Below are positions 50,384 through 62,496 of a stretch of DNA of 64,000 nucleotides, piece after piece. The DNA lies in assembly GCF_026151205.1 (NCBI RefSeq), contig NC_087076.1:19959919-20023918 (forward strand), read 5' to 3'. The notes below the pieces were generated by a model that saw nothing but the letters and a program-made list of their open reading frames with translations, had not been told where the DNA came from and did not search any database. Numbering within the stretch: the first letter of the stretch is position 1; each line of letters starts with the position of its first letter. Source of the DNA: Bolinopsis microptera. Its lineage: Eukaryota; Ctenophora; Tentaculata; Lobata; Bolinopsidae. The position numbers and the translations under genes are program-made.

Positions 50384-50884
50384 TTTTACCAAAACCCATA
50401 ATCATGGGTAGAGTAGACCGCTGCCAGTGTCTCTCTTTCCCAAACAAAAGGAAATGATATTAATTTGATTGACCGTTTTCAAATGCAAAATGATACCGAG
50501 AATGAAATCGGTCGCTCGCTTTTCCCATTCATTCACGGCTTATACGAATTGTAATAGGTTTCGATAAATTACATCGATCACATGCTGCAATAATCTCTTT
50601 GGGTTGCGTTCGGGTCGATACCTAGTATTTCGGGATAAGGGTGCTAGTTAGTGAATTAGCTGAAGTTTATTGAATCTTTATTGCCGAGTACAGCTGTCTT
50701 CGGGTATGGTAGTTCTTAATCTATTACATTTGTAAATGAATGGGAAAAGCGAGCGACCGATTTCATTCTCGGTATCATTTTGCATTTGAAAACGGTCAAT
50801 CAAATTAATATCATTTCCTTTTGTTTGGGAAAGAGAGACACTGGCAGCGGTCTACTCTACCCATGATTATGGGTTTTGGTAAAA
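50384..50884. mobile_element. 501-bp palindromic foldback/MITE-like element
   Basis: A 150-bp arm at 50384-50533, starting TTTTACCAAAACCCATAATC, is repeated as its reverse complement at 50735-50884, around a 200-bp centre. It begins exactly where the satellite array stops, inside a monomer. No open frame suggests a transposase. A target duplication cannot be resolved. Confidence 0.85.
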
Positions 50885-52277
50885 TATCATCTCTTTTTAA
50901 TTAATGTCAGGGTACTTTATAAAGTCGAAATATAAACTGATATCTTCATTAATAAAGAGGAAGTTTCAACGATTTCGAAATTTTTCCTTTGAAAACATTT
51001 CCTTGTGTTTGGGTAAGCATATCGGTCGATCACTGACTGAATTTGCCACTTTATACTCATTCAAGTTGGCATTAAATTAATATATAATGACATTGAACTG
51101 TCGTGGTAAAGCAGAATTTGTTCGAAATCACGAATGAGCAACATTATCACCTTTCGCACGTGCAAACTATGAGCGGACGTTGCGTGCGCATCCAATATTG
51201 AATCGCCGTAAATTTTTGCGTGTTGGTGTGTTATATATAGTTTGATAAGCATGCAAAGTTTCAAAGTATTTCAAGAAGAACTGTAATCACAACGGCACAC
51301 CAACGTTTACAGAAAATGGTAAAAACAGCAATTTTCAGTGATTTTAGCAATTTTTAATCAATTTGGGCGTGTCTCCACGTGTTCAACTTTTAGATTTTTA
51401 ACTTTAAAACTAGTCTAATACATGATATATACCTATATGAAGCAGAACTGAGCTCCACAACCCAAAGGATAGCCCAACACCAGAGAATACTAAATCGCAA
51501 AATTGACGTTTTTATAAAATAATTCTTCAAAAAAGCACTAACTTCAATGGCAAATATCTTTATGAAGGAGCAAGGTAGGGAAACTTTCCGGTAGATTTTC
51601 AGAATGCTTGAAGAATTATCTAATATGAAAATGTCCTCAGATTTTGAATAAAATTACTCCTTGATGGTTTAAAATCAGTTTGAAAAGTTATTATTTTGTC
51701 AAAAATCAAGTTTTAAAAACACTTAAATTGATGACGTCATCAAGTGGTGATGATGACGTTAAATTATTTTTTGATATAATTGAAACTGAAGTGTAAACAA
51801 TTATTTTTAAGACCTGTGGTCGGAAATTGCTGTATCTTTTATACTTTTGAATCTACGGACACTTAAATTCAGGCTACAATTGACTACATTTGACTGGCAA
51901 AGCGTCTATCCCTGAATATATATGTATCACGACAATCTATCGTAAAACAGGGGTTCCAGAAAACCCATTTCCCGATACTCCTGAAACACGAATTTTTTTA
52001 CAGTCGATTTGGTCAACGTCTAGACGCCCTGCAAAGTTTCAGATCTCTAACTCAATTTTAACATGGTTTTTAAGGCACCTGAATATGGCAATTTTGGGTT
52101 TTTTACCGAATTTCGTATAACATGCTGGCGCGTATTTTGCGCAAATTTCTTAAAAACCTCCACATAACTATTTCTTGTTCCTGTCATCTTTAACATTGAA
52201 TTAGAATGATTTGAACTTAAATATACCTGCTGAACTACTTTCGATGAGTCTTAATGCCCGAAAAACAATAAACATAA
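50885..52277. other. No gene recognised
   Basis: AT-rich sequence between the foldback element and the next satellite fragment; I see no exon or repeat. Confidence 0.4.
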
Positions 52278-52358
52278 TAAAGGGTTATAAAAGTAAAGGG
52301 GGTAAATAGTAAAGGGGGTAAATAATAAAGGGGGTAAATAGTAAAGGGGGTAAATAGT
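52278..52358. repeat. Short 19-bp repeat
   Basis: Four copies of GTAAAGGGGGTAAATA-type sequence. Confidence 0.85.
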
Positions 52359-52384
52359 ATTGTGAATATAAAAGGCACGGTCAT

Positions 52385-52722
52385 GCTTGCCAGCATTGTG
52401 ATTTCTGAACGCACATTTGACAGATTCGATAAAAGTTTTGCCCACAAACCAATTAGTCAGTTAATTGATGATGTTATGAATCCAAATTGGGGTACTGGAA
52501 GTCAAAATCTCGAAAAAAAAATTGGAAAATCATACTGTCCCATAGTTTGTCCCATTTTCAGTTTTTGATGCTGAAACTTCCAGGGCCGAAATTTTACAGT
52601 TTTGACCGAAATTCTGACCCGCAACCAATTAGTCAGTCGACTATAGATGCCAAATGACACGATCGAGGTACTGGAAGTTTGATTTGGATCGGAGGAAGCT
52701 CTCAGCAGAAATCTTACTACTA
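52385..52722. repeat. Detached satellite monomer
   Basis: One nearly complete monomer of the 40-50 kb satellite, from TTTCTGAACGCACATTTGAC to CAGCAGAAATCTTA. It is closest to the diverged right-edge monomers, sharing the ACAGATTCGAT variant. Confidence 0.9.
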
Positions 52723-53835
52723 CTACTACTACTATGTCGGAGCTAAGTCCGATCTACGCCAGAAAACCCCCTCCATATATCCCTGTCCCGCATCAGGGTT
52801 CGCGGGTCCTCTTTAGAGTTTGTCTCAACTTCCTTCAGTAACATAGACAAGTAGCTTTGTCTTGGTCGGCCTTGCTGTGCTCTACCGTGCGTAGGTTCCC
52901 ATAAGACTAAATCACTGGCAAGTAGCTCAGGATGTCGGATGCAGTGTCCCGCCATTTTTAATCTCCTGCTTCGTAACTTGTTTGACAGCCTTGGGAGGCT
53001 ACCATACAAAGTTATATTGCTGACCTTGTCCTTCCATGAGATACCCAGCACCATACGCAACATCTTTGTGTATGTCCCGTCCAAACTTTTCTCATGAGCC
53101 TTTGTCAGTGTCCAGGTTTCTGATCCGTAGAGCAGTACTGATTCACAAGCCGCTATGAACAATCTAATCTTGAGGCTCTTTGAGAGTTTGGATTTCCAGA
53201 TATCCTTCAGTCTATGTAGGGCACCCCACGCTTTTCCCTTTCTAACCCTTATCTCCCTATCTGTGCTCTCAATCCAGGAGCCTAAGTAGATGAAATCATC
53301 TACATTTTCTATGGCTTCCCCGGATCGACTTTGTAGGTCGCTAGATCGATCCTCCATATTCAGTGTCATGACCTTGGTCTTGCCTTCGTTTATGTGTAGT
53401 CCCACGCTTGCTGCCGCCGATTCTACTCTGAGCAGGAACTCGTTAGCCTTGTCCATGTCCTCAGATATAAGTGCTATATCATCTGCAAAGTCCACATCAG
53501 TGATGATCTTGGGCCCCACTCTTCTGCTTTTTCTACGTTCGAGAGTGAGTCCAATTCGCTCCGCATCATCGCCTATGGCTTGCCTCATACAGTAGTCGAT
53601 GACTATTGCAAAGAGGTAAGGTGCTAAGGTATCACCCTGTAACACACCTGCAAGTATCTCGAACAATTCAGTTTCTCCGTCTGGAGTTAGGACTTTGGCC
53701 ATTGTCTTCTCGTACATGAGCCGTATAAGCTGCACGATTTTGACTGGAATGCCGTAAGCTTCTAGAATCTTAAGCATTTTCCCACGATGTACACTGTCGA
53801 AAGCCTTCTTAAAGTCTATAAATGTCAGAACAGCT
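52723..53835 (-). mobile_element. LINE fragment: reverse transcriptase C-terminal half
   Basis: On the minus strand the frame is open from about 53835 to a stop at 52743. It begins inside RT motif A (FIDFKKAFDSVHR), followed by GVLQGDTLAPYLFA (motif B) and DFADDIAL (motif C, catalytic Asp pair intact). YLGSWI and LLYGSETWTLT follow in the thumb/C-terminal region. This is a non-LTR retrotransposon, probably of an APE-type family, lacking its 5' half. The 3' end carries a (TAG)n tail (52723-52736), a form of LINE tail known from several clades. The reading frame is intact over 344 codons, so the insertion is fairly young. Confidence 0.85.
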
Positions 53836-53866
53836 GGCCGAAATTTTACAGTTTTGGCCGAATTAG
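53836..53866. repeat. Satellite sliver at the LINE 5' junction
   Basis: About 30 bp, GGCCGAAATTTTACAGTTTT onwards, match the middle of the satellite monomer and touch the truncated end of the LINE. Confidence 0.75.
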
Positions 53867-53944
53867 GGTTAAAATGCTCTCCTAGCGAGATATTGGCGAA
53901 AAACTGTCTCGATCACATGATATGACCATATACGGAAGTTAGTC

Positions 53945-54015
53945 TAATTTCTCGTTAGGGTTAGGGTTTCAGCATATGCTTTTGTTAGAGATTGGGTTAG
54001 GGTTAAGGTTTGTAT
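53945..54015. repeat. Telomere-like TTAGGG words
   Basis: GTTAGGGTTAGGGTTTC and GGGTTAGGGTTAAGG occur in a short imperfect run. Confidence 0.6.
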
Positions 54016-54504
54016 CAGATTAGAGGGCTATGATTTTGAATAGTCATTCAGGGCCACCAAGAGAACATGTTTAAAAGTCACGCGTGACAGTCGAGTGTAG
54101 AGTGATTAATCATCATCCAAGTCCGCACCTACCCCTCGATACACAATAATTGTGGACTCGAGGTTTCCCCCCGGTAATGCAATCTCGGAAGGCAGGCCTC
54201 CCCTTTGCAACGCCAACACACAACACGAGCTCGGAAACGGAAGCTTTTGATACTATAAGTATACAGGAGGTACGTCTTGAGAACGACTCGGACCAACAAT
54301 TTTCTAAGTCAAAATTTTTTTCGAAAATTACTTTTTTTTTACAATTACGGTAATGCTACTTTATTCAATTTCATTATAAGCCAAAAATGTTTTTTTTGTT
54401 TTTGATTTTTTTTGGGTAAAAAAAACTAAAATCCGACAAAAATCCGGCAAATTTTTCCAGCCGGATCCGGATTCAGCTGGATTTCCGGTCGGTCGCGGTT
54501 CCTA

Positions 54505-54601
54505 AACTGAACCAAACGATCGGATTTTCAGGTTCTCCTTCTTTGCAGGGGACTGTGGTCATTATCACTATAGGATAGATCATGACCACTGTAATTTAGA
54601 G
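54505..54601. repeat. Left half of an interspersed repeat, interrupted
   Basis: This segment, with GATCGGATTTTCAGGTTCTC and ATCACTATAGGATAGATCATG, recurs at 56962-57059. There it runs on without a break into CATTGGAGCCCTGTGCTTAC. Here that continuation is displaced to 56121 by the 54602-56114 insertion. Confidence 0.8.
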
Positions 54602-56114
54602 TAGGTAGTGCGCCATCGACAGTGAGCCGCGCGTGCCGACTGTATAGTCAAACTCAGTGTAATAAGCGGCAAGCGCGAGCACAAAACTTTTTCCTCCGAT
54701 TTCGATAAATTTGGTACCAAAAGTTGTCTAAAAATGCGAATAAAATAAATCCATTGTGTAGCAATTTTCGGAAAAAATGCTACACGGCGCTTGTTCGCCG
54801 CGCGTGCTTTTTTTCGCACAAATTTTTAGTTATTGGCTTGCTCTAACCAAAGCCCTCTCGCTTGCAGTAGCGCGCGACCGCCGAAGGCAAATATATTCAA
54901 CTTGTGAAACAAGCTTACCTGAGGACCCTAGGCTATTATGTTCATTAACATAACCGAATAAAGATTTGGCGGAATGACAGGCTGAGCGCGGCCCAGTAAG
55001 AAACAAGCGCGTCACGCAGTACGCGTATACACATGGCTATGTGAAGTTATTGGCCTATAACTGTCACATTTTAAATTATTATCACATAGTTATTATGGTA
55101 TCGTAATCAGCTCATCGAGACGAAACTTTTAGTACTAATATTTTAAGATTTAAAGGATTTTTTTTCAAAAGTTTTTAAATTTGAACAAATTTTCGAAAAA
55201 TTTGGTGCTTTAAATATTATAATTTTGGTACCAAAAGTTGCGTTTGATTAAGCTCATTACGATTCTGTAAGAATTATTTCAAAATATTCAATATTTTAGG
55301 AGTTATAGGCATTTTAAGCAATAAATTAACCATTTTTCGTCCATAGTACACTTTTGCAATGCACAGGAGGCCCACATACATCTCAACGAATCGTGCCACA
55401 CGGTGAATTTTCATTATTCACAGTCAACAGTTAGAGGCAACTTTTGGTACCAAATTTATCAAAATCAGAGACAAAAAATTCTGTGCCAACTCATGGCGCT
55501 TATTACAAATACATAGACTAGTGAATGTTTTTTAGCGCTAATTTCGGCCAGCACAATTTCTTCAAACAAATAGATATTGAGTATCCTTCCCGACCTCCGA
55601 TTGCAACAAAATTTGGTAAGTTTACTCATAGACTTACAAGGAAAGTGCAAGTGTCCGAAAAATTTAAAGCTTATCCAACCATCAAAAATTATGTTACAGC
55701 TAAAATGTAAAAGCAGCGTATTTTGCCCCATTTTGATTACTATATCAACTCCGATATCCACCGGCACCACATTTTTCGGACAGTTGTGAAAGCCCTATTG
55801 GAAGGTCGTCGCCAATTTTCAGAATGATCTCATTCAAGGAACCAAAGATATATCCGAATAATACGACAAAAATCAACGAATTTGGTCAAACTACGCGACT
55901 TTTACAACTACTTTTGCTCCAAAAGCCGCGCACCATCAAATATGGCACCTAGGCAAAACTCACTGATCTTTCTAAAAAGGTATGACAATTGACAAATTTG
56001 GTATTGTGAAAATTCTCACAGTCTCTAGAATTAGAAAACAGTGATACAAAAATTTTTTAAATCCGAGCAACTTTATTTTTATCGTGCACCCCCTATTTTG
56101 TATTTAGACTTATA
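54602..56114. mobile_element. 1513-bp insertion with TTAGAG target duplication
   Basis: TTAGAG flanks the segment at 54596-54601 and 56115-56120. Comparison with the uninterrupted copy at about 57050 shows that exactly this segment is extra. I see no terminal inverted repeat (TAGGTAGTGC against TATAAGTCTA) and no coding domain. TTTGGTACCAAAAGTTG-like words occur several times inside. Class unknown. Confidence 0.65.
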
Positions 56115-56479
56115 TTAGAGCATTGGAGCCCTGTGCTTACCCCGGTAAAATATTAATAAGTGCTTCTTTCTTCTTTCTTTCGATTTGTCGGCGTCGACAG
56201 TTAGCTTTCAGTTTCCTTACGGTGGCTTTCACAACGCGTCCCCATTCTCCAACTCCTGCTGCCGCGGACGGAAAGAGAGACTCCCAAATTATATACCATA
56301 AATATATTAAACATAGATATCGACAACAGACTCCGGGAGTCTTGAAGTTCTGTTACCAGCGCCCCTGGTGCAACCCCACCGGGTTAACGATGGAGAGACA
56401 GGGACTTCCAGGGGAGGTCATGGCCTGCTACGTGCAACTCGTAGGAGTATGCAATTTTCATGTAACATGTAACGTCACT

Positions 56480-56745
56480 GTAGACCGCTCCTCTATCGTT
56501 TTTTTGGGTGTCCTATCCAAAACCAAATCCTAGGGTACACGATACGTGGAAGCCTGTGAGCGTGTAGACCGCTCCTAGCTCTAACGTTGTTTTGAGTGTC
56601 CGATCCAAGACCAAATCCTAGGGTACACGAGACTTGGTAGCCTGTGAGCGTATAGACCGCTCCTCTATGAGTCTATCGTTGTTTTTAGTGCCCGATCCAA
56701 AACCAAATCCTGGGGTTACAGTTACACGTCATGTGGGAGCCTGTG
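56480..56745. repeat. Three tandem ~107-bp units
   Basis: Each unit holds TAGACCGCTCCT, a CCGATCCAAAACCAAATCCT-like segment and AGCCTGTGAGCG. Confidence 0.85.
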
Positions 56746-57109
56746 AGCTTGTTAGTTTCCTACGGAACTCGGAAGGTGCCTGTGGGAAAAGCGGTTATGC
56801 TGCGGTTCTAAGGATAATATAGGCTATTAAAGCCTTTCTTTTGTTGTATAGATGGCTAGTCCCTTCCTTTGCATAGGTTAGAAACACCCATAGACCTCCC
56901 GTTCGAGCCACCCACCCCACACCGCGTGGAGGTTCGGTGAGGTTTTTCGTGGGGCACGACAACTGAACCCAACAATCGGATTTTCAGGTTCTCCTTCTTC
57001 GCAGGGGACTTTGGTTATTATCACTATAGGATAGATCATGACGACTGTAATTTAGAGCATTGGAGCCCTGTGCTTACCCCGGTAAAATATTAATAAATGG
57101 AGAAAAACG

Positions 57110-58690
57110 TTAACTTCGTTTTCACCGCATTTGGTGAATCGTTTCTTTGGTGAATCGTTTTGTTGCTTGTAGTTGTATGAGTGCAATAATCCTTGGTAGT
57201 GAGAGTTATCCACAATCATGTCTGTCACACTAAGGTAAAAGGAGTCAAAATATCCACTTCATTGATAAGACCACTTTGGGCACTGGCCAATAAAGTGGTT
57301 CTTTGTCTCCTCTTCCATGTCTGAGTCTCCATACTCGTTTGAAATGAGTGTCGGGCAACGTTCTCCTTTTTTCCCTCATTTTCGGAGCCTTTTTCGGTCA
57401 GAGACTCTGCATTTTCGTTACCTGTCAGGGTACTTGGCTCAAATTTTGTGTCTTCCGATGCTTTGCAAGGGCCTGCCATGGTTCAGATCTCGAGCCTTGG
57501 GTGGGATCTCGATGCTTGATCAAGAAGCAGTGGATCGTATCCTTTTTGGCACGTTTCGTGAACACGTAAGCTTGTAAGATCAGATCTTGCGATCGAAAGG
57601 CATGGTACCTGACACCTTGTCATCTATTAGTATTAGCACGCTTGTTATATAGATCGGATCAAATTAAATACATAAGGAAGAGAGATGGTGGTCACAGCTT
57701 CGAATTATGGTGGCATTTCTGGCATTCTTGCCATTGTCCAGTATTGATGATGCGTCTGAGGATCTGCCAGTACTTGATACAAACTCATGGAGCCGCATTT
57801 TCGATATATTTATAAACATGCATGTGGAAATGGATGTAATTCATTTTTATTTCAATGATAATGATATCAGCGATATTATACAATATGTTTCATAGTTAGA
57901 TACTGATAGTTATTGTAACGGAGCTGTGGTTTGATGTATTATAATTGAATTGTTATAGTTGCTGAACAAAATGTTCGAAGGATGTTACTCGTCTAAATTT
58001 CTTCGAAGTAGCGCCGGAGGCATGTGCTACAAAGTAGCGCGCGCCGGGCTAGTCCATTAACAATGGACAACAAAATATTTGAATGTCAAAAATGTATTGT
58101 TCGAGCTTTTCACTCGTCCCAAATTTCGCTGTTTTGACAGAAATTTTCTTCGATGACCAATTAGTGAGTTCATAACATGGACTCACTAGTCGACAAAACA
58201 AGGTTCAAGTTTAAATTACGAATAATTAATTATTTTGTGAGTTGGTGACATGCTCTTAGTTGGTGCAGACTTGATTTATTTTCGAATATTCTGAATTTTG
58301 GACAATGGAAAGAAGAATTAAGAGTATCAACCACTACAGTTTAAACTAACAAAAACATTTCTTCAGAAATCAAGCCTAATGTGCATTGGCCGTCAACTAT
58401 AATTATAAATGCTTGTCAGAAAATAATAATCGGAATCCCATAACATATTGTCCTTTTTTTACAGGAATGATAAAAATTTTGTGTACACCACAACTTCAAA
58501 TGTCATAATGGGAAATTATTATTAAATAGATAAATTAGATAAACTAATCTACACTAATTTTCCCTCGATTAACCCGAAATACATAATATTAATAAATAGG
58601 TGAAATTGAAAGTAAATCATAATTTAATGTTAACCAACAGAGAAATAAAATGCTAATCTTTAGTAACTTTATAAGCCCCCTCCCGGGTTG
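57110..58690. other. No gene recognised
   Basis: An 84-codon minus-strand frame at 57225-57479 is hydrophilic and Lys/Glu-rich but has no recognisable domain or splice context. Otherwise nothing is visible. Confidence 0.4.
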
Positions 58691-58829
58691 CAACATTGCC
58701 ATGTTACGCAAATAATTGCCGCGCTAACGAAATATTTGCCATCTTAGCAAAATATGCGCCGTGTTATGATGTATTTGCCAGGCTGCGCGTGATGATGCAA
58801 ATATTTCATAAGGAGGCGAATTTTACGTT

Positions 58830-59190
58830 AGGAAAATGCGCATTCTTAGCAAAATATTTGCCAAACGGTCTGACGCGCGCTGCACGCTCCTTTTTAGTTT
58901 GTTTACGCGAGAATGAAATCCTCGCATTCTTAGCAAAATATTCGCCTCCTTATAATTTATTTGCGCGAGAGTTAAATCTACGCTTTCTTAGCAAAATATT
59001 CGCCACCTTATAATTTATTTGCGCGAGAGTTAAATCTACGCTTTCTTAGCAAAATATTCGCCACCTTATAATTTATTTGCGGGAGAGTTAAATCTACGCT
59101 TTCTTAGCATAATATTTGCCGCCTTATAATTTATTTGCGGGAGAGTTAAATCTAGCTACGCTTTCTTAGAAAAATCTTTGCCACCTTATA
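58830..59190. repeat. ~57-bp tandem repeat
   Basis: About five copies of TTCTTAGCAAAATATTCGCC, then ACCTTATAATTTATTTGCG, then GAGAGTTAAATCTACGC. Copies also appear at about 60820-61060 and 61770-62010. Confidence 0.9.
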
Positions 59191-60235
59191 TTTTACATAA
59201 CTTCATTTGTGATAGGAATTAGGATCATATGCTGCTTACGACTCTGCAGTGGATCACATACTGTATACGTGGATTGAACTGACCCGAAGGAATTATGATC
59301 AGTGGATCGAAATACATAACGTGACCGACGAATCGCGTCCACAAGATCACTTCGAAATAAGTAACGTGAACCGGCCTGACGAATCACTTGATGAGTTTAT
59401 GATCCAAAAGAAGGATAGGATCTGACCTGAACTTGGAAATAAGATAGGATATTGTGTCGCACTGAATATCATAGAGTACGCTACCTGGATTGTAGTGCGA
59501 CACATACTGTAGTCAGTGTAGTGCGAAAGATTACTTTTATAGTGTTAGCAGTTAAAAATCTTAACTTCATCCCGTTTCAAATATCAAACCACAGTACGAA
59601 TTAATGCACTAATGCCGGTTATAATGAGGTCTAAAACACACGCTCAAAGTTAAAGTGTGTTTATATTTACCAATTAAACTTTAGTTGATGTTAACTTGTT
59701 AATTATAACTGTGTACGAGTACGACTACCTACCTAACAGTAACCGCTTCGATTTGTTTAACAAAACATCATTTTCCGAACTAGAGTGCGGTACCTATGAC
59801 TTAGACTTTACTCCGCTAGAAACAACAAAATTTAAACAATTGGACAGTAGCGAATCTACCTAGCGAACTTTAGTGTTAGAACTTAGCGGTGACCGACAAC
59901 TAGGAACCTCTCATTTCGGCCTCCCACAGCTAGGTATCACATGACATGGCCCAATCAGTGACGTATCATTTGTGATGTGATCCATATTATTCACATGACA
60001 GTTTAGTAAGTAGTTGTGTTTGAGAAGTGTTTGAGCTCTCGGCATGTGTTCACATAACGGACGTGAGCCAGGTCCAAAAGGGGCTGGTTCTCGTATCCAA
60101 GGATGTGAGCCGAGCATGCACTGAAGCGGAAAGCTGCTGAACAGCCCAAGGCAGTAGAGCCAAGGCGTCCGGATCTGCACAGCACTCTGAAGCGAAGACC
60201 TCAGAAGAATTCCTCCTTCCTTCTACATGCACCTC
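59191..60235. other. No gene recognised
   Basis: Sequence upstream of the MULE-like fragment; it may include more of that element, but no coding similarity is visible. Confidence 0.35.
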
Positions 60236-60444
60236 CACGAGACGGGACGAGCCCTTTGTTATCTTCGGCGGGAAGACAGATCGGAATGTACGAGTCGTTG
60301 CCTTCTCTACACTTACAGCCCGGAACCTTGCTACGCTGGCATGGTAGCAACTGGATTGCAGACGGCACGTTTTACGTCGCCCCGAATATATTCACCCAGA
60401 GCTATACGATTCATGCTGTTATTGACCAGAAATTTTTGCTGTGA
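60236..60444 (+). pseudogene. Degraded MULE-type transposase fragment
   Basis: One frame at about 60240-60310 reads DEPFVIFGGKTDRNVRVVAF. Another at 60310-60444 reads SNWIADGTFYVAPNIFTQSY followed by TIHAVIDQKFLL and a stop. In MULE/FLYWCH-associated transposases the stretch around (A/V)DGTF-(K)-V-P-x-x-F-x-Q-x-Y-T-I-H follows an EPF-L/I segment with an I-L-I-F/V-F-A/S-T strand. Here the two pieces are in different frames, so a frameshift has occurred and only the start of the domain remains. Confidence 0.6.
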
Positions 60445-60568
60445 AATCAGTGGATACCTGAAGATTGAGAGATGGACGCCTCGAGATTGTTCTACAAGGG
60501 CCCCCGACTGTTTAAACCAACTTCAATCGGTGTATTTTCGAACGCTGATTCCGAATAACCCCTCATGA

Positions 60569-62475
60569 CATCGATCACGTGATATGACCGTAAGTTGACC
60601 CGAACTAAAGTCAACTACCTTCAGAACACGCACTGAAGTCCACCAGGGAAATATATTGAAAAATCTATTTTGTCAAATTCGAAGAAAACTTTTTGTGAAT
60701 TACCTAAGTTATGTTTGTAAACAGTAAAATAACTAATTCGTCAATCATGGATATGCAGATGATCCAGTTTCTCTCTAAACTTAAAACTCCGTAATATTTT
60801 AAATCGATTTACTCGCGCATTCTTGGAAAAATAATTGCCAAACAGTTTGACGCGCGTTGCACGCCCCTTTTTGGTTTGTTTACGCGAGAATGCAATCTTC
60901 GCATTATTAGCAAAATATTCGCGTCCTTATAATTATTTGCGCGACGCAAATAAATCTTCGCTTCCTTAGAGAAATATTCGCCACCTTATAATTTATTTGC
61001 GAGAGGATTCAATTTGTGTTTTTTATGTTCGCGCAGTTCTTAGCAAAATATTTATCTGAACGAAAGCTCAAAATTTACCGAGAAATTGACCGTCTAATTA
61101 ATCTATTTTGATGACTGTTTCTGACCTAAAATTGCACAAAAAATCGATTTAACTAGGTTTCAGAAACTATAAACAAATCCTTATTCCTCAAAATTTATGT
61201 TTTATAGTTAATACGAGCAACAAGCAACGCCAACATGTAGGTATATTGTATTGATCCTTCGGTTCTACAGCTCTTGACCTAGGGCTGAAACCGTAAGATC
61301 GAGGCAATCCTCACCTCAACTGATCGAACTTGATCGGAGAGCAGAGTACGACAAAACACAGCAGGTAAGCAATTCATTTTTGTGACTGTTCCTCACCTGT
61401 ACAACGTTGCACGAGAAATCGATTTAAATTGGTTTTACAGCCCTAATCATGACCTACGGAGTTGAACTTAAGCTGAGACCGAAAGATCTAGGCAATCCTC
61501 ACCTTCAATGATCGAACAGGTACTACTAACATCGATCACGTGATATGACCGTAAGTTGACCCGAACTAAAGTCAACTACCTTCTGAACACGCACTGAAGT
61601 CCACCAGGGAAATATATTGAAAAATATATTTTGTCAAACTCGAAGAAAACTTCTTGTGAATTACCTAAGTTATGTTTGTAAACAGTAAAATAACTAATTC
61701 GTCAATCATGGATATGCAGATGATCCAGTTTCTCTCTAAACTTAAAACTTCGTGATATTTCAATCGATTTTACTCGAATTCTTTAAAAAATATTTGCCTA
61801 ATAACGGTCTGACGCGCGTTGCACGCTCCTTTTTAGTTTGTTTACACGAGAATGAAATCTTCGCATTGTTAGCAAAATATTCGCCTCCTTATAATTTATT
61901 TGCGCGAGAGTTAAATCTACGCTTTCTTAGCAAAATATTCGCCTCCTTATGATTTATTCGCGCGAGGATTGAATATGCGCGTTTTTAAGTTCTTACTTCT
62001 TAGCAAAATATTTATTTGAACGAAAACTCAAAATTTACCGAGAAATCGACCTTTTTATTAACTCATTTTGATGACTGTTTCTGATCAGAAATTGCACGAA
62101 AAATCGATTTAACTAGGTTTCAGAACCTATAACATATAAACAATTCTTTATCCGTCAAAATTGATTTTTTATAGTTAATACGAGCAACAAGCAACATATA
62201 TTTTGATCCTATTATATGGTTCTACTCATGGAATGACCTAGGGAGTTAAGCTGAAACCGAAAGATCGAGGCAATCGAACAAGTAGGTACTAACACAATTT
62301 TCAGATAGAAATGTTCGTTGCAATATTATTTTTATTGCAGCTTTGCAACTTGAGCGAAGTAAAGAGCAAAGTACGAAAAAACACAGCAGGCAAGCAACTC
62401 ATTTTGGTGACTATTCCTCATTTAACTGCTAACGTTGCACGAAAAATCGATTTTAGTTGGTTTTAAAGCCCAATA
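60569..62475. repeat. Tandem duplication of a ~0.96-kb segment
   Basis: Copies at 60569-61529 and 61530 to about 62475 both start CATCGATCACGTGATATGAC and share CCACCAGGGAAATATATTG, GCATATCCATGATTGACGAA (on the complementary strand) and the CAAAATATTCGC words. They differ by point changes and small indels. Confidence 0.85.
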
Positions 62476-62496
62476 ACGCTTTTACGCTTCATTAGA

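Noticed and set aside
57225-57479. 84-codon hydrophilic minus-strand frame as a gene
   Set aside because: No domain, no supported splice sites, and the other strand is equally open.
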